Assembly (NCBI RefSeq): GCF_003664125.1
Contig: NZ_RCCP01000003.1
Coordinates: forward strand, 340,649-404,648
Reading direction: 5' to 3'
Length of the DNA stretch: 64,000 nucleotides
Source: Planococcus citreus
GTDB lineage: Bacteria; Bacillota; Bacilli; Bacillales_A; Planococcaceae
Shown here: one piece after another, positions 1 through 8,773 of the stretch
Position numbering within the stretch: the stretch's first letter is position 1
Layout of the letters: each line of letters opens with the position of its first letter
The notes under the pieces: model-generated
Database searches by the model: none
What the model saw: the letters and a program-made list of their open reading frames with translations, nothing else
What the model was told of the DNA's origin: nothing
Program-made: the position numbers and the translations under genes

Positions 1-1324
1 GTTAGGCGCATCCGGCGTTATCGCCGTGGTCGTTGGGGGAATTGTCCATTCGCTTGTGCAGGAAGATACCGAAGCGCTGGTCGCAGAAGAGCAGATGCTG
101 ACGGAAAACATTTGGACAATCATCACCTTCGTGCTGAACGGCATCATCTTCTTGCTGCTCGGGCTCAACATCCCGGGCGCAATGAGCGGCGCGTTGGAAA
201 ATCCGAGTATGGATGAAAGCGTCCTGCTGTCGTATGTTTTGGCGATTACCGCCATGCTGCTCGGCATCCGTTTTATTTGGGCCTATTTATTTTCCCACTA
301 CGAATACCGTTTCGGCAAAATGGAAGATGCCGCAAAGCCAAGCCTCAAGCTGACTTTATTCGTCAGCCTGACAGGCGTACGCGGGACGGTGACGATGGTC
401 GGAATTTTGTCCTTACCGATGATCATTGAAGGCGGCTATATTTTCCCGCAACGTTCATTGCTGCTGTTCCTCGCCGTCGGGACGATTCTTTTGACGCTGT
501 TACTTGCGACTGCATGCTTGCCGTTGCTCAGTAAAGGAAAATTGGCAGGCGGCGAAGACGACGATAAGATCGACTTGGAAGAAGCAAGGCGCCGCCTCCT
601 GCTTGCATCGATCGCCCGCATAAAATCCGAACTGAGTGAAGCGAATGAAACCGCAGCCTATGAATTAATGGACGAATACCGTTTGCGCTTCCAGCAAGTG
701 CAGCCGGAAGGTGAAGAAGCGAAAGAGGCGAACAAGAAATACCAGCGCCGCATGAAGGAAGTGCGGCTGCGGGCTTTGAAAGCCGAGCGCCGCTTTATCG
801 AAAGGCTGAAGAAGACAGAAGGGATGGAACGGGAGGTCTACGAAGCGTTCGAGCATTCACTGAACCGACGTGAAGAGGCGATTGCCCATAACGCCCGTTC
901 CACATTGATTTATTTGCAAGGGAAATTGATCCGTGCATGGCGCAGGTTCCGCGGGGAGAATTGGCAGGACGAGGAAATCCGGCTGGTCGAATACCAGGTG
1001 GGCCGCGAGGTGCAATTGAAGGCGCTTGAAGCTGCACTGGAGAATTTGGAAGCCTATCATCAAAAAGCATCCCGCAAAGACATCGTCGAAGCAGTTTTGA
1101 CCGAGTACCGGAAAATGATCAGCCGTCTCAAACGGCCCGAAACCTTGTACGATGAACGCTACGAGATGCAAAAAGAGGAGTTGCGCATCAATGTCATGGA
1201 CATGGGACGCGCCAAAATCTACGATATGTATGATGCTGGGGAAATCACACGGCAGCAGGCAAAAGAATTAAGGAAATACATCAATTACATCGAGAGCGTC
1301 ACCTTGTACGATCCGACGGAATAA
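1..1324 (+). CDS. Na+/H+ antiporter, CPA1 family (5' end outside window)
   Basis: C-terminal part of a monovalent cation/proton antiporter of the CPA1 (NhaP/NhaK) family, which exports Na+ (or K+) in exchange for protons at the plasma membrane. The frame is open from base 2, so the gene begins before the window. Visible are the last four or so membrane segments, including the conserved stretch GVRGTVTMVGILSLP around bases 380-420. A long charged cytoplasmic tail of about 260 residues follows, rich in Glu, Arg and Lys and probably helical. Such a tail is usual in Bacillus NhaK-type proteins and is often regulatory. Substrate preference cannot be read from this fragment. A terminator follows directly. 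Confidence 0.85.
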   Translation, partial: LGASGVIAVVVGGIVHSLVQEDTEALVAEEQMLTENIWTIITFVLNGIIFLLLGLNIPGAMSGALENPSMDESVLLSYVLAITAMLLGIRFIWAYLFSHYEYRFGKMEDAAKPSLKLTLFVSLTGVRGTVTMVGILSLPMIIEGGYIFPQRSLLLFLAVGTILLTLLLATACLPLLSKGKLAGGEDDDKIDLEEARRRLLLASIARIKSELSEANETAAYELMDEYRLRFQQVQPEGEEAKEANKKYQRRMKEVRLRALKAERRFIERLKKTEGMEREVYEAFEHSLNRREEAIAHNARSTLIYLQGKLIRAWRRFRGENWQDEEIRLVEYQVGREVQLKALEAALENLEAYHQKASRKDIVEAVLTEYRKMISRLKRPETLYDERYEMQKEELRINVMDMGRAKIYDMYDAGEITRQQAKELRKYINYIESVTLYDPTE

Positions 1325-1352
1325 AAGCAGAAGCTTAGGCTTCTGCTTTTTC
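1323..1352 (+). terminator. Rho-independent terminator after antiporter
   Basis: Perfect 12-bp stem (AAAAGCAGAAGC with its complement) around a TTAG loop, ending in a T run. It starts inside the antiporter stop codon region. Confidence 0.85.
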
Positions 1353-1432
1353 AAATGGATTGAAAAATCTGTCACTTCTGTAAATGACATGCTTTCTTCG
1401 GAATAAAAAACGAACAAAATTTAAAAAATCTA

Positions 1433-1460
1433 TTGAATCGTCCGTCATATAGCGTAGACT
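1433..1460 (+). promoter_or_regulatory. Possible sigma-A promoter for the DUF3100 pair
   Basis: TTGAAT, 16 bp, TAGACT; about 65 bp before the DUF3100 start. The -35 is good and the -10 matches 4 of 6 consensus positions, so this is only a moderate call. Confidence 0.35.
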
Positions 1461-1524
1461 ATGTTTATGGATTGCGGTTTGATTGAAGAATCGCTGTCAG
1501 TTCCGAAGAAAGCGAGGAGAAACG

Positions 1525-2346
1525 ATGGAGAAAGTAGAATTGAAAACCGTCATTAAGGATTGGCGTTTGCATGCAATTGCATTCATTTTGGTAGCCATTA
1601 CAGAAGCGATCGGCCAGTTCAGCATTGCTGTGGGGCCAGGAGTTATTCTATTATTACCGATGCTATACGCATTCTTTCTGGGGCTTGGCTTGTATTTCAC
1701 GCCATTCATTTCCGAGAAAAACGCCAAAAATGCAGAACCGCTCATTATTTTAGGGGTGACTTTACTCATTGCCAAAATTGGCGTTACGATCGGGCCGCAA
1801 ATTGAAGCGATCATTGCAGCGGGGCCTGCGCTTTTGTTGCAGGAACTTGGCAATTTGGGAACGATTTTCCTGGCGCTGCCGCTTGCGGTGCTGCTCGGAT
1901 TCCGTCGTGAAAGTATCGGCATGACCCACTCGATTGCACGTGAGCCGAATGTCGGGCTGATCGTCAACAAATTCGGATTCTCTTCGCCAGAGGGCCGCGG
2001 CGTCATGGCGGTCTATATTTTCGGAACAGTGTTCGGAGCCGTTTTTCTCGGCTTGATATCTGGATTGCTTGCGACGGCGACGCCGCTGCATCCTCTGTCG
2101 TTCGCCATGGCATCGGGCGTCGGGAGCGGGTCGATGATGGCTGCGGCCAGTGGTTCGCTGATCGGGGCTTATCCGGAATTGGAGGAACAGATTGTCGCTT
2201 TTGCGGGGGCGAGTAATTTATTGTCGCTTTCCACCGGTTTGTATTTCAGTATCTTCATCGGCTTGCCGCTGACGGAGAAATTGTACAGCATCATGATGAG
2301 ACGATCGGAACGAAAAGCTGCGAAAGGAGGCGGGCCGAATGCTTAA
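1525..2346 (+). CDS. DUF3100 family membrane protein
   Basis: Integral membrane protein of about 273 residues that I recognise as DUF3100; its biochemical role is not established. At least seven hydrophobic segments are visible, separated by short charged loops. A Gly/Ser-rich stretch near residues 195-215 (ASGVGSGSMMAAASGS) resembles the substrate-site loops of secondary transporters. ATG at 1525 is preferred over an upstream in-frame TTG because AGCGAGGAG lies 5-6 bases before it. The last codons overlap the next gene by 8 bp, so the two products are probably translationally coupled and form one complex. A transporter function is inference. Confidence 0.7.
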   Translation: MEKVELKTVIKDWRLHAIAFILVAITEAIGQFSIAVGPGVILLLPMLYAFFLGLGLYFTPFISEKNAKNAEPLIILGVTLLIAKIGVTIGPQIEAIIAAGPALLLQELGNLGTIFLALPLAVLLGFRRESIGMTHSIAREPNVGLIVNKFGFSSPEGRGVMAVYIFGTVFGAVFLGLISGLLATATPLHPLSFAMASGVGSGSMMAAASGSLIGAYPELEEQIVAFAGASNLLSLSTGLYFSIFIGLPLTEKLYSIMMRRSERKAAKGGGPNA

Positions 2347-2791
2347 GAGTGTCATCGAATGGACTTGGGTATTGGCTATTTTCGGCGTCGCCGCCTTGAT
2401 CGGCAATTGGTTCGGCATGGACGTCTTGCCATGGGAAGCGATTCCGGGAATGCTTGTCTTGATTGCGGTAAGCCTCGTCGGGTTGATGTTGGAGAAAGCA
2501 TTGCCCTTCAGCATGCCGGCAGTCGGCTATATCGGCATACTCGCCATTATCATTTCCTTGCCATGGTTTCCAGGTTCGGATTATGTCGTTGCCTGGACAA
2601 GCCAGATCGGTATTTTGGCGCTTGCCACACCGATTCTCGCTTATGCCGGCATATCGGTCGGATCGAACTGGGCAGATTTTCGCAAACTGGGCTTCCGGAG
2701 CTTTTTGGTCGCCATCGCGGTCTTCCTCGGAACTTTCATTGGCTCAGCGTTGATCGCTGAAGTGATCTTGCGCTGGCAAGGCATCATTTAA
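2339..2791 (+). CDS. Small membrane protein partner of DUF3100
   Basis: 150-residue, almost wholly hydrophobic protein with about five predicted membrane helices. I do not recognise a named family. Its start overlaps the DUF3100 stop by 8 bp, with the Shine-Dalgarno AAAGGAGG inside the upstream gene, and a strong terminator follows. It is therefore the second half of a two-gene unit. The most economical reading is a two-subunit secondary transporter. The substrate is unknown; glycerate kinase lies downstream but behind a terminator. Confidence 0.6.
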   Translation: MLKSVIEWTWVLAIFGVAALIGNWFGMDVLPWEAIPGMLVLIAVSLVGLMLEKALPFSMPAVGYIGILAIIISLPWFPGSDYVVAWTSQIGILALATPILAYAGISVGSNWADFRKLGFRSFLVAIAVFLGTFIGSALIAEVILRWQGII

Positions 2792-2797
2792 AGAAGA

Positions 2798-2835
2798 AAT
2801 CCCCGCAGCAATATTTGCTGCGGGGATTTTTTTGA
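2798..2835 (+). terminator. Strong terminator after DUF3100 operon
   Basis: Stem AAATCCCCGCAGCAA with its full complement, minimal AT loop, then TTTTTTT. Confidence 0.9.
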
Positions 2836-3046
2836 TTGCGCACCTAAAGAAATGGCCCGGTGCAGTTGCCTGCATCGGGCCTTCAAAAAATTTGGGGGTG
2901 AAGGGGAAGCTCATTAAACGCTTCTGTTAAGTAGTTACCACATGCCAATCGTACTTAAACATCTTGCCGCAACTTTTTGAAACTTGTACATTCAATATAG
3001 GTAGATTTTTTTGGACGATCGCATTTATTCAGATTGGGGGAATTGG

Positions 3047-4192
3047 ATGAAGATTATTGTGGCGCCGGATTCGTTTAAAGGCAGCATTTCAGCTGAACAA
3101 GCGGCACGTGCAATGGCACAAGGGATAATGGATGCAGCGCCAGATAGCGAGGTCATCGAATTGCCGTCCGCGGATGGCGGGGAAGGCACCATGGCGAATC
3201 TGATCGCAGCGACAAACGGCCGCATGGTTACGCATCAAGTATCAGGTCCTCTCGGAAAGCCGGTCGCTGCCAGTTACGGAGTGCTCGGGAACGCCGAGAC
3301 TTGCGTGATTGAGATTGCCGAGGCATCCGGATTAACTTTGCTTTCACAAAATGAGCGCAACCCGGAGCATTCCTCGACGGAAGGGACTGGGGAATTGATA
3401 CGCCATGCGCTTGACGCCGGATTTCGAGATTTCATCATCGGGCTTGGGGGCAGCGCGACGAATGATGGGGGCACAGGAATACTGCGAGCGCTTGGCATGC
3501 GATTTCTCGATGCTTCAGGTGATCTGCTGCCGCTAGGAGCTGGGGCACTGGATAAACTTTATACGATAGATACAAGTTCTTTTGATGCGCGTATTCAGGA
3601 TTGCTATTTTGTCATCGCGAGTGATGTCGATAATCCACTGACCGGGCCAAACGGCGCTTCGCGTGTATTCGGTCCTCAAAAAGGCGCGAATCGGAAGATG
3701 GCGGAGGCGCTGGACCGAAAGTTAAGCCATTACGCCGATATCGTGGAGAATGAGACTGGCGTGTCTTTGCATGACTATCCAGGGGCGGGGGCTGCAGGAG
3801 GTGCTGGCGGCGCGTTTCTGGCATTTTTCCCGGCCGTAATGAAGCGCGGAATCGATGTCGTTCTTGAAGCTTCGGGATTTTCAGAAAGCGTGGCGTCGAG
3901 TGATTTGATTTTCACAGGTGAAGGGAAGTCCGACCAGCAGACTTTATCCGGAAAAACGGCTTTTGGCATTGCGCAAGCGGCTGCTGTCCATGGCAAGCCG
4001 GTCATCTTATTATCCGGCGTGATCGATCCCGAGAGTCGCAAAGACTTGATGCACTTTTTCGAAGAAGTGCATTCAGTATCAGGTGGAGCGGTGACCGAAA
4101 AACAATCAATGGACAATGCCTATGTGCATGTGCGCAAACGGGCAGCGGAAATTCTCAACGCTTATTTGGACAATCAGCCACAATCAAATTAA
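3047..4192 (+). CDS. glxK: Glycerate 2-kinase (type I)
   Basis: Phosphorylates D-glycerate to 2-phosphoglycerate with ATP, feeding glyoxylate/glycerate catabolism into lower glycolysis. The protein is about 381 residues, normal for the GlxK/GarK family, and starts MKIIVAPDSFKGS with the family hallmarks ADGGEGT near residue 46 and GLGGSATNDGG near residue 130. ATG 3047 is used rather than the upstream GTG-type start because GGGGG sits 6 bases before it. It is monocistronic here; the DUF3100 pair upstream is separated by a terminator. A carbohydrate link between them is possible but unproven. Confidence 0.92.
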   Translation: MKIIVAPDSFKGSISAEQAARAMAQGIMDAAPDSEVIELPSADGGEGTMANLIAATNGRMVTHQVSGPLGKPVAASYGVLGNAETCVIEIAEASGLTLLSQNERNPEHSSTEGTGELIRHALDAGFRDFIIGLGGSATNDGGTGILRALGMRFLDASGDLLPLGAGALDKLYTIDTSSFDARIQDCYFVIASDVDNPLTGPNGASRVFGPQKGANRKMAEALDRKLSHYADIVENETGVSLHDYPGAGAAGGAGGAFLAFFPAVMKRGIDVVLEASGFSESVASSDLIFTGEGKSDQQTLSGKTAFGIAQAAAVHGKPVILLSGVIDPESRKDLMHFFEEVHSVSGGAVTEKQSMDNAYVHVRKRAAEILNAYLDNQPQSN

Positions 4193-4310
4193 CCATCCGG
4201 ACAATTTTCATTTTGGAACAGGTGTAGCCAAATGCGAAAAGGGGTAGAAATCATTAACTGCCTAAAGCATAGATACATGCGGACGAAATGAAAATAAGGA
4301 GGGGTTTCCC

Positions 4311-4661
4311 GTGATGACCAGAAGCAAGCTTCGGAAAGAAACCAGCAGTTTGTATTCAGACATGATGGCTTTTTATAAACGCTTTTCCAAAGTCCATGAA
4401 CCCGGGGCTCCGGATTTGCAGCGAATGAAATTGAATCTGGACAGGTTAGATCCGACTTCAACTGGAGAACAGATCGAAGCGATCCGCTTTTTGGAATTCT
4501 TTCTGGCGATTCATCTCGGGCAAATCGATTCCGCGCATGAAGCAGAGCGCATCCATTTGCTTGGCCGTGCAAAAGGGTACACAGTCCGGGACACAAGGCA
4601 ACGGCGTGCGCTAAGAAAATGGCGCCGCGAAGTGGAAGAAAGCAGCAAACAGGCTGTTTAA
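4311..4661 (+). CDS. Small conserved-looking protein of unknown function
   Basis: 116-residue, Arg/Lys/Glu-rich soluble protein predicted to be mostly helical. I do not recognise a family. AAGGAGGGG lies 6-8 bases before GTG 4311; an ATG follows at 4314 and could be the start instead. A compact terminator follows the stop. It has codon usage like its neighbours and a good ribosome site, so it is probably real. A longer antisense frame over the same bases has no ribosome site. Confidence 0.6.
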   Translation: MMTRSKLRKETSSLYSDMMAFYKRFSKVHEPGAPDLQRMKLNLDRLDPTSTGEQIEAIRFLEFFLAIHLGQIDSAHEAERIHLLGRAKGYTVRDTRQRRALRKWRREVEESSKQAV

Positions 4662-4667
4662 AAAACG

Positions 4668-4692
4668 AGAGCCGCAACTGGCTCTTTTTTTA
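4668..4692 (+). terminator. Terminator after 116-aa protein gene
   Basis: AGAGCC, six-base loop, GGCTCT followed by eight T residues. Confidence 0.8.
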
Positions 4693-4773
4693 TGCCTGGA
4701 ATTCCATCCTCCATAGCAAAAGGAAACGCGCTATAATGAAGCTGTTATTTAACTTTTGAATGGAGGCCGTACG

Positions 4774-6072
4774 ATGGCTAACGAAAGAACGCAAAGAGAC
4801 AGTCAAATGCTTGAAAGCTATATTGAATCGCCGGAAAAATTGCAGGGCTTGTATAAGCGCACCTTATGGATTGTCATGCTCTCGCAAATTTTCGGCGGAG
4901 CGGGACTGGCTGCCGGAATTACGGTCGGCGCTTTGCTCGCACGGGATATGCTCGGCACAGAAAGCTACGCGGGGCTTCCGGTCTTTCTCTTTACGCTCGG
5001 ATCAGCTGGGGCCGCGCTCGTCGTTGGGCGCTTGTCGCAGCGTTTTGGCCGCAGGACGGGCTTGGCTGCTGGTTTTCTGACAGGCGGTGTCGGTTCGGTC
5101 GGTGTCGTATTTGCCGCGATCTGGGGGAATGTCTTTCTGTTGTTCCTGTCGCTTGTCATCTACGGGGCAGGAACGGCGACGAATCTGCAAGCGCGTTATG
5201 CAGGAACAGACTTGGCAAGCACGAAGCAGCGTGGAACGGCCATTAGCATCGCTATGGTGGCGACAACGTTCGGTGCATTTGCCGGACCGAATCTTGTTGG
5301 CGTCATGGGAAGTTTCGCTGAATCCATCGGGGTTCCGTCACTTGCCGGCCCGTTCATTTTAGCGGGAGCTGCATACATACTGGCAGGCATCGTGTTATTT
5401 GCGCTGTTGCGCCCGGATCCGCTCATGGTGTCGCGTTTTATCAGCGATCAGCAAAAGCGGGATCAAGCCGCGTCAGGAGAAGAAGAAGTAGCGGGCCCAG
5501 CGGTCAATAGCCGCGGTGTTTTCCTCGGTGCAACGGTTATGGTCATCACGCAAATCGTCATGGTTGCGATCATGACCATGACACCGGTGCATATGGGCCA
5601 TCACGGCCATAGCCTCAATGCGATCGGCATGGTCATCGGCATCCACGTCGCGGCGATGTATTTGCCGTCGCTCGTGACCGGGGTATTGGTCGACAAAGCG
5701 GGGCGCGTCGCGATGGTCGTGGCAGCCGGGGTGACCTTGCTTGCAGCAGGGCTTGTTGCGGCTTTCGCTCCTGGAGATTCGCTGTTTGTCCTGATTCTGG
5801 CATTAGCGTTGCTCGGGCTCGGCTGGAACTTCGGCTTGATCAGCGGCACGGCATTGATTGTCGATTCGACAAAACCGAAAGCGCGAGCGAAAACACAAGG
5901 GTCGGTCGATGTACTGATCGCCTTGGCCGGTGCGACTGGCGGCGGCATGTCGGGGATAGTCGTAGCCGGTACCAGTTTTGCGGTGCTGTCGCTTGCCGGC
6001 GGAATCCTGTCATTATTATTGGTGCCCGTTGTCATTTGGTTTTGGCGTAATCAAGAAACTAGTATTTCATAA
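4774..6072 (+). CDS. Major facilitator superfamily permease
   Basis: Proton-coupled MFS transporter of 432 residues with about 12 membrane segments and a hydrophilic loop in the middle (QQKRDQAASGEEEV, near residues 225-240). The MFS loop 2-3 motif is present in the form GRLSQRFGRRTG near residue 85, and a second copy (VTGVLVDKAGR) appears after the central loop, as expected from the internal duplication. ATG 4774 follows TGGAGG at ideal distance. TATAAT at 4732-4737 may be its -10 box, without a clear -35. Drug efflux is a common role for this type, but the substrate cannot be told from sequence. Confidence 0.8.
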   Translation: MANERTQRDSQMLESYIESPEKLQGLYKRTLWIVMLSQIFGGAGLAAGITVGALLARDMLGTESYAGLPVFLFTLGSAGAALVVGRLSQRFGRRTGLAAGFLTGGVGSVGVVFAAIWGNVFLLFLSLVIYGAGTATNLQARYAGTDLASTKQRGTAISIAMVATTFGAFAGPNLVGVMGSFAESIGVPSLAGPFILAGAAYILAGIVLFALLRPDPLMVSRFISDQQKRDQAASGEEEVAGPAVNSRGVFLGATVMVITQIVMVAIMTMTPVHMGHHGHSLNAIGMVIGIHVAAMYLPSLVTGVLVDKAGRVAMVVAAGVTLLAAGLVAAFAPGDSLFVLILALALLGLGWNFGLISGTALIVDSTKPKARAKTQGSVDVLIALAGATGGGMSGIVVAGTSFAVLSLAGGILSLLLVPVVIWFWRNQETSIS

Positions 6073-6073
6073 G

Positions 6074-6103
6074 AAGCGGAGGCTTGGATGCCTCCGCTTT
6101 TTT
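6074..6103 (+). terminator. Terminator after MFS gene
   Basis: AAGCGGAGGC stem with perfect complement, six-base loop, T run. Confidence 0.88.
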
Positions 6104-6155
6104 CATTCTCATGGAATTTTAATGTTCTCCTCAGCAGTCACTCAGTCCAGGCGGA

Positions 6156-6173
6156 TATGATAGAACTATCATA
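6156..6173. promoter_or_regulatory. Perfect 18-bp palindrome upstream of the YusW-like lipoprotein gene
   Basis: TATGATAG, AA, CTATCATA: two perfect 8-base arms, ending 22 bp before the lipoprotein ATG. TATGAT in the left arm could double as a -10 box. It may be a repressor operator or a short mRNA hairpin; no regulator gene is nearby. Confidence 0.5.
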
Positions 6174-6195
6174 AAGCGAGAAAGGGTGTTTGAAG

Positions 6196-7050
6196 ATGAA
6201 GAAAATGACGGCAGGAATGGCCGCGGTGATTTTATTGGCAGGATGCGGCACAGGACAAGATACGAGCCAAACGACAACAGCAGATACCGAAAATGCAACG
6301 CAGCAACAGACAGGTGCAACGAATGGCGATAGCGGTAAAGTGCAAGGAGAGTCCACTGAACAAGCGGACAGCACGGAGAAGGCAGCGCCAGATAACCAAA
6401 CAGCATCTTCAGCATCAAACGGCGAGATCCGCGAATTCGACTTGGATTTAGAGTTCACGGATGACCGTGAATGGGAATTCGATTACGACCGCAACCGAGC
6501 TTCAATCGAGCGCGATTCGGGAGACCGGCTATCTGGCCAGGAAGCCCAGGATGAATTTGCGCAACTTTTCCAGGCCATCCAGTTTTCAACGGCACGCCCA
6601 CTAGAAGACATCAAGCGCGAAGTGTTGGAAGCGGTCAATGCCGAGCAAGCGGAGGTCCGCGAGTTTGAACTAGATGTGAAATTCGATTCGGGCGAAGAAA
6701 TGGAGATTGACCACAATGTGAGAAACAGCGCAAGATCCGAAGAACTCGATGAATTCTCACTCGAACTGACATTTGCGGGAGGCGGCGAATCGAGTTATGA
6801 TTTCGAAAGCGATGAGCGGGAAGCGGAAATTGAGCGCAGTGATGGATCGGAAAGCGAAGGGGCAGGAGCACTCGATGAGATGGAACAGTTGCTCGGCCAA
6901 GTTAACATCACGACAGCCCGTTCCATCGATGACATGAAAGCTGAAGTTCTGCAAGCATTGTCGATCGATGCGGCTGAAGTAGAGGATTTCGATCTGGAAG
7001 TCGATTATAAAGGTGGGGAAGAGATTAAGTTTTCCCATGATATGAAGTAA
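6196..7050 (+). CDS. Lipoprotein with two YusW-like domains
   Basis: Predicted secreted lipoprotein of about 284 residues. The N-terminus MKKMTAGMAAVILLAGC carries a lipobox (LAGC, lipidated Cys17), followed by a Thr/Gln/Asp/Ser-rich linker to about residue 75. Two copies of a module resembling the YusW-like domain follow (roughly residues 76-165 and 180-284), each with the pattern acidic beta strand, G-x-E/D-A, helix ending in a ...EVL.A(V/L) segment. The protein is strongly acidic. ATG 6196 is preferred over the TTG at 6190 because of AAAGGG about ten bases upstream. Function of YusW domains is not known. Monocistronic, behind an unusual palindrome. Confidence 0.7.
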   Translation: MKKMTAGMAAVILLAGCGTGQDTSQTTTADTENATQQQTGATNGDSGKVQGESTEQADSTEKAAPDNQTASSASNGEIREFDLDLEFTDDREWEFDYDRNRASIERDSGDRLSGQEAQDEFAQLFQAIQFSTARPLEDIKREVLEAVNAEQAEVREFELDVKFDSGEEMEIDHNVRNSARSEELDEFSLELTFAGGGESSYDFESDEREAEIERSDGSESEGAGALDEMEQLLGQVNITTARSIDDMKAEVLQALSIDAAEVEDFDLEVDYKGGEEIKFSHDMK

Positions 7051-7056
7051 AGAGCA

Positions 7057-7084
7057 AGAGCCTTCTGCGGAAGACTCTTTTTTG
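7057..7084 (+). terminator. Terminator after YusW-like lipoprotein
   Basis: AGAGCCTTC pairs with GAAGACTCT (one mismatch), then T6. Confidence 0.75.
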
Positions 7085-7178
7085 AGTGGTTATAATTCAC
7101 CAGCGGAAAAACAGCCGATTTTCTTTCAGTAAAAATCTTCGTTTTCGTTTACACTGTAAATCAAAGGAGGTGGTTGTG

Positions 7179-8726
7179 ATGGGGATGCTTTTGGTGATTC
7201 TGGGGGGGATTGGCTTATTTCTTCTCGGTATGCAAATGATGACGGGTTCTTTGAAAGAGCTGACTGGGGAATTCATCAAGGGATGGATGAACCGTTTCGC
7301 GGGAGGTACTGGCCGTGCCATTTTTTCCGGAGCTCTCATTACAGCCATCATCCAATCATCCACTGCCATTACACTTTTGACGATTGGCTTTGTCAGTGCA
7401 GGATTGCTCAGCTTTGCGCAATCCGTCGGCGTGATCATGGGGGCGAATATCGGCAGCACCAGCACTGGCTGGCTCGTCTCGCTCATTGGCTTTAAAGTGG
7501 ACCTGCAAGCCTGGGCGCTGCCCATCGTCGGTTTCGGGGTGTTATTGAAAACGTTTCTGCCCGAGCGAAACATGGCTTATGGGTCGGTTCTTGCAGGATT
7601 CGGGCTATTATTTTTGGGCATTGGCGTATTGCAGGAAGGGATGGGGGAACTGCAGCAAGCCGTTTCGTTTGCAGGGCTGACGAATATTTTCCTGCTCGTG
7701 TTGATCGGCACTGTGATGACCATCATCATGCAATCTTCGAGCGCTGCTGTCGCGACCACACTGACAGCTTTATTTTCGGGGGTTATCGAATTTGAACAGG
7801 CGGCATATCTCGTCATCGGCCAAAACATCGGGACGACACTCACCGCCATTCTTGCCGCAATCGGGGCGGGGACAGCCGCGAAACGGGCAGGCTTGACGCA
7901 TGTGTTGTTCAATATCGGGACAGCGGTGTTGGCACTTATATTGACGCCGCAATTATTGCAGGCAACCGCCGCTATCACCGTGTTCATCTTTGATGAATTC
8001 GACGCTGCATTCGGCATCGCCATTTTCCATACTTTGTTTAATGTGCTCGGTGTTTTGGTCTTTGCGTTGCTGATCCGCCCGTTCATTCGTTTAATCGAAA
8101 AAATTGTCCCTGAAAAAGGCAATCCATTCGTCCAGCATCTCAACCCGCAAGTCGCCAAGCTGCCCGAAGTCGCACTCGAAGCGGTGCATCAGGCCATCCA
8201 ATTGGTGTTATCGGAGTTGATGCAGCTCATGCGGATGGTGCTGCGTGATGGCACTGTGGACCGGCGAAAAGTGGATACATTGCATGGGGCGGCAATGGAA
8301 ATACGTACGTTTCTCGACCAAATCCAGTCCATGCCGCAAGAAGCATTCCAGCGGCATGTCCAGATTCTCCATACGCTTGACCATGTCGATCGCCTGCTGC
8401 AAGTGATCGAAGAGCCGATCGGCCGGGAAGCCTACCTGGTCCATCCTGGCCTCACCGGAAAGTGGATGCCGCTGCTCGACAAAGCACAAACGGAAATGAC
8501 CGAAGACGAACAATTGCCGGAACTTGCCAAGGAATTCAGTTCCGCTTCGGGAGAAATGGCTGCCGAACGGAAAGCACGGCGCAATGAATATTACGTCCGT
8601 GCTGCAAAAAACGAAACGGAGCTCGCGACGGTTTTGAAAAAAGTCGATGCCTTGTTATGGTTCGACCGGTTGATTTACCATGCTTGGCGCGCTGTTGCAA
8701 GGCTTGAAAAAGCGCAGCGGACATGA
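7179..8726 (+). CDS. Na+/phosphate symporter with PhoU-like tail
   Basis: Sodium-dependent phosphate cotransporter (NptA/Na-Pi cotransporter II family) of about 515 residues. It has the two inverted membrane repeats of the family, each with a QSS motif: ITAIIQSSTAITL near residue 65 and TIIMQSSSAAVAT near residue 185, which form the substrate and sodium sites. After about residue 310 a soluble helical PhoU-like domain follows, common in bacterial members. ATG 7179 lies 8 bases after AAAGGAGG; the longer frame upstream has no ribosome site. The gene stands alone and ends at a terminator shared with the converging ABC operon. Confidence 0.88.
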   Translation: MGMLLVILGGIGLFLLGMQMMTGSLKELTGEFIKGWMNRFAGGTGRAIFSGALITAIIQSSTAITLLTIGFVSAGLLSFAQSVGVIMGANIGSTSTGWLVSLIGFKVDLQAWALPIVGFGVLLKTFLPERNMAYGSVLAGFGLLFLGIGVLQEGMGELQQAVSFAGLTNIFLLVLIGTVMTIIMQSSSAAVATTLTALFSGVIEFEQAAYLVIGQNIGTTLTAILAAIGAGTAAKRAGLTHVLFNIGTAVLALILTPQLLQATAAITVFIFDEFDAAFGIAIFHTLFNVLGVLVFALLIRPFIRLIEKIVPEKGNPFVQHLNPQVAKLPEVALEAVHQAIQLVLSELMQLMRMVLRDGTVDRRKVDTLHGAAMEIRTFLDQIQSMPQEAFQRHVQILHTLDHVDRLLQVIEEPIGREAYLVHPGLTGKWMPLLDKAQTEMTEDEQLPELAKEFSSASGEMAAERKARRNEYYVRAAKNETELATVLKKVDALLWFDRLIYHAWRAVARLEKAQRT

Positions 8727-8728
8727 AA

Positions 8729-8761
8729 AAACCCCTCACCGCTTATTCTGGTGAGGGGTTT
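8729..8761. terminator. Bidirectional terminator between Na/Pi symporter and ABC operon
   Basis: AAACCCCTCACC and its perfect complement around a nine-base loop, with A tract to the left and T tract to the right. It can serve both convergent transcripts. Confidence 0.88.
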
Positions 8762-8773
8762 CGTTCATTCCAG

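Noticed and set aside
2854..2880. Second hairpin GGCCCGGTGCA/TGCATCGGGCC after the DUF3100 operon
   Set aside because: No U tract on either strand follows directly; the strong terminator just before already ends the transcript.
4189..4677. 162-codon minus-strand frame opposite the 116-residue protein gene
   Set aside because: No ribosome site, Cys/Phe-rich unlikely protein, covers an intergenic region and a terminator; the plus-strand frame has AAGGAGGGG and a matching terminator.
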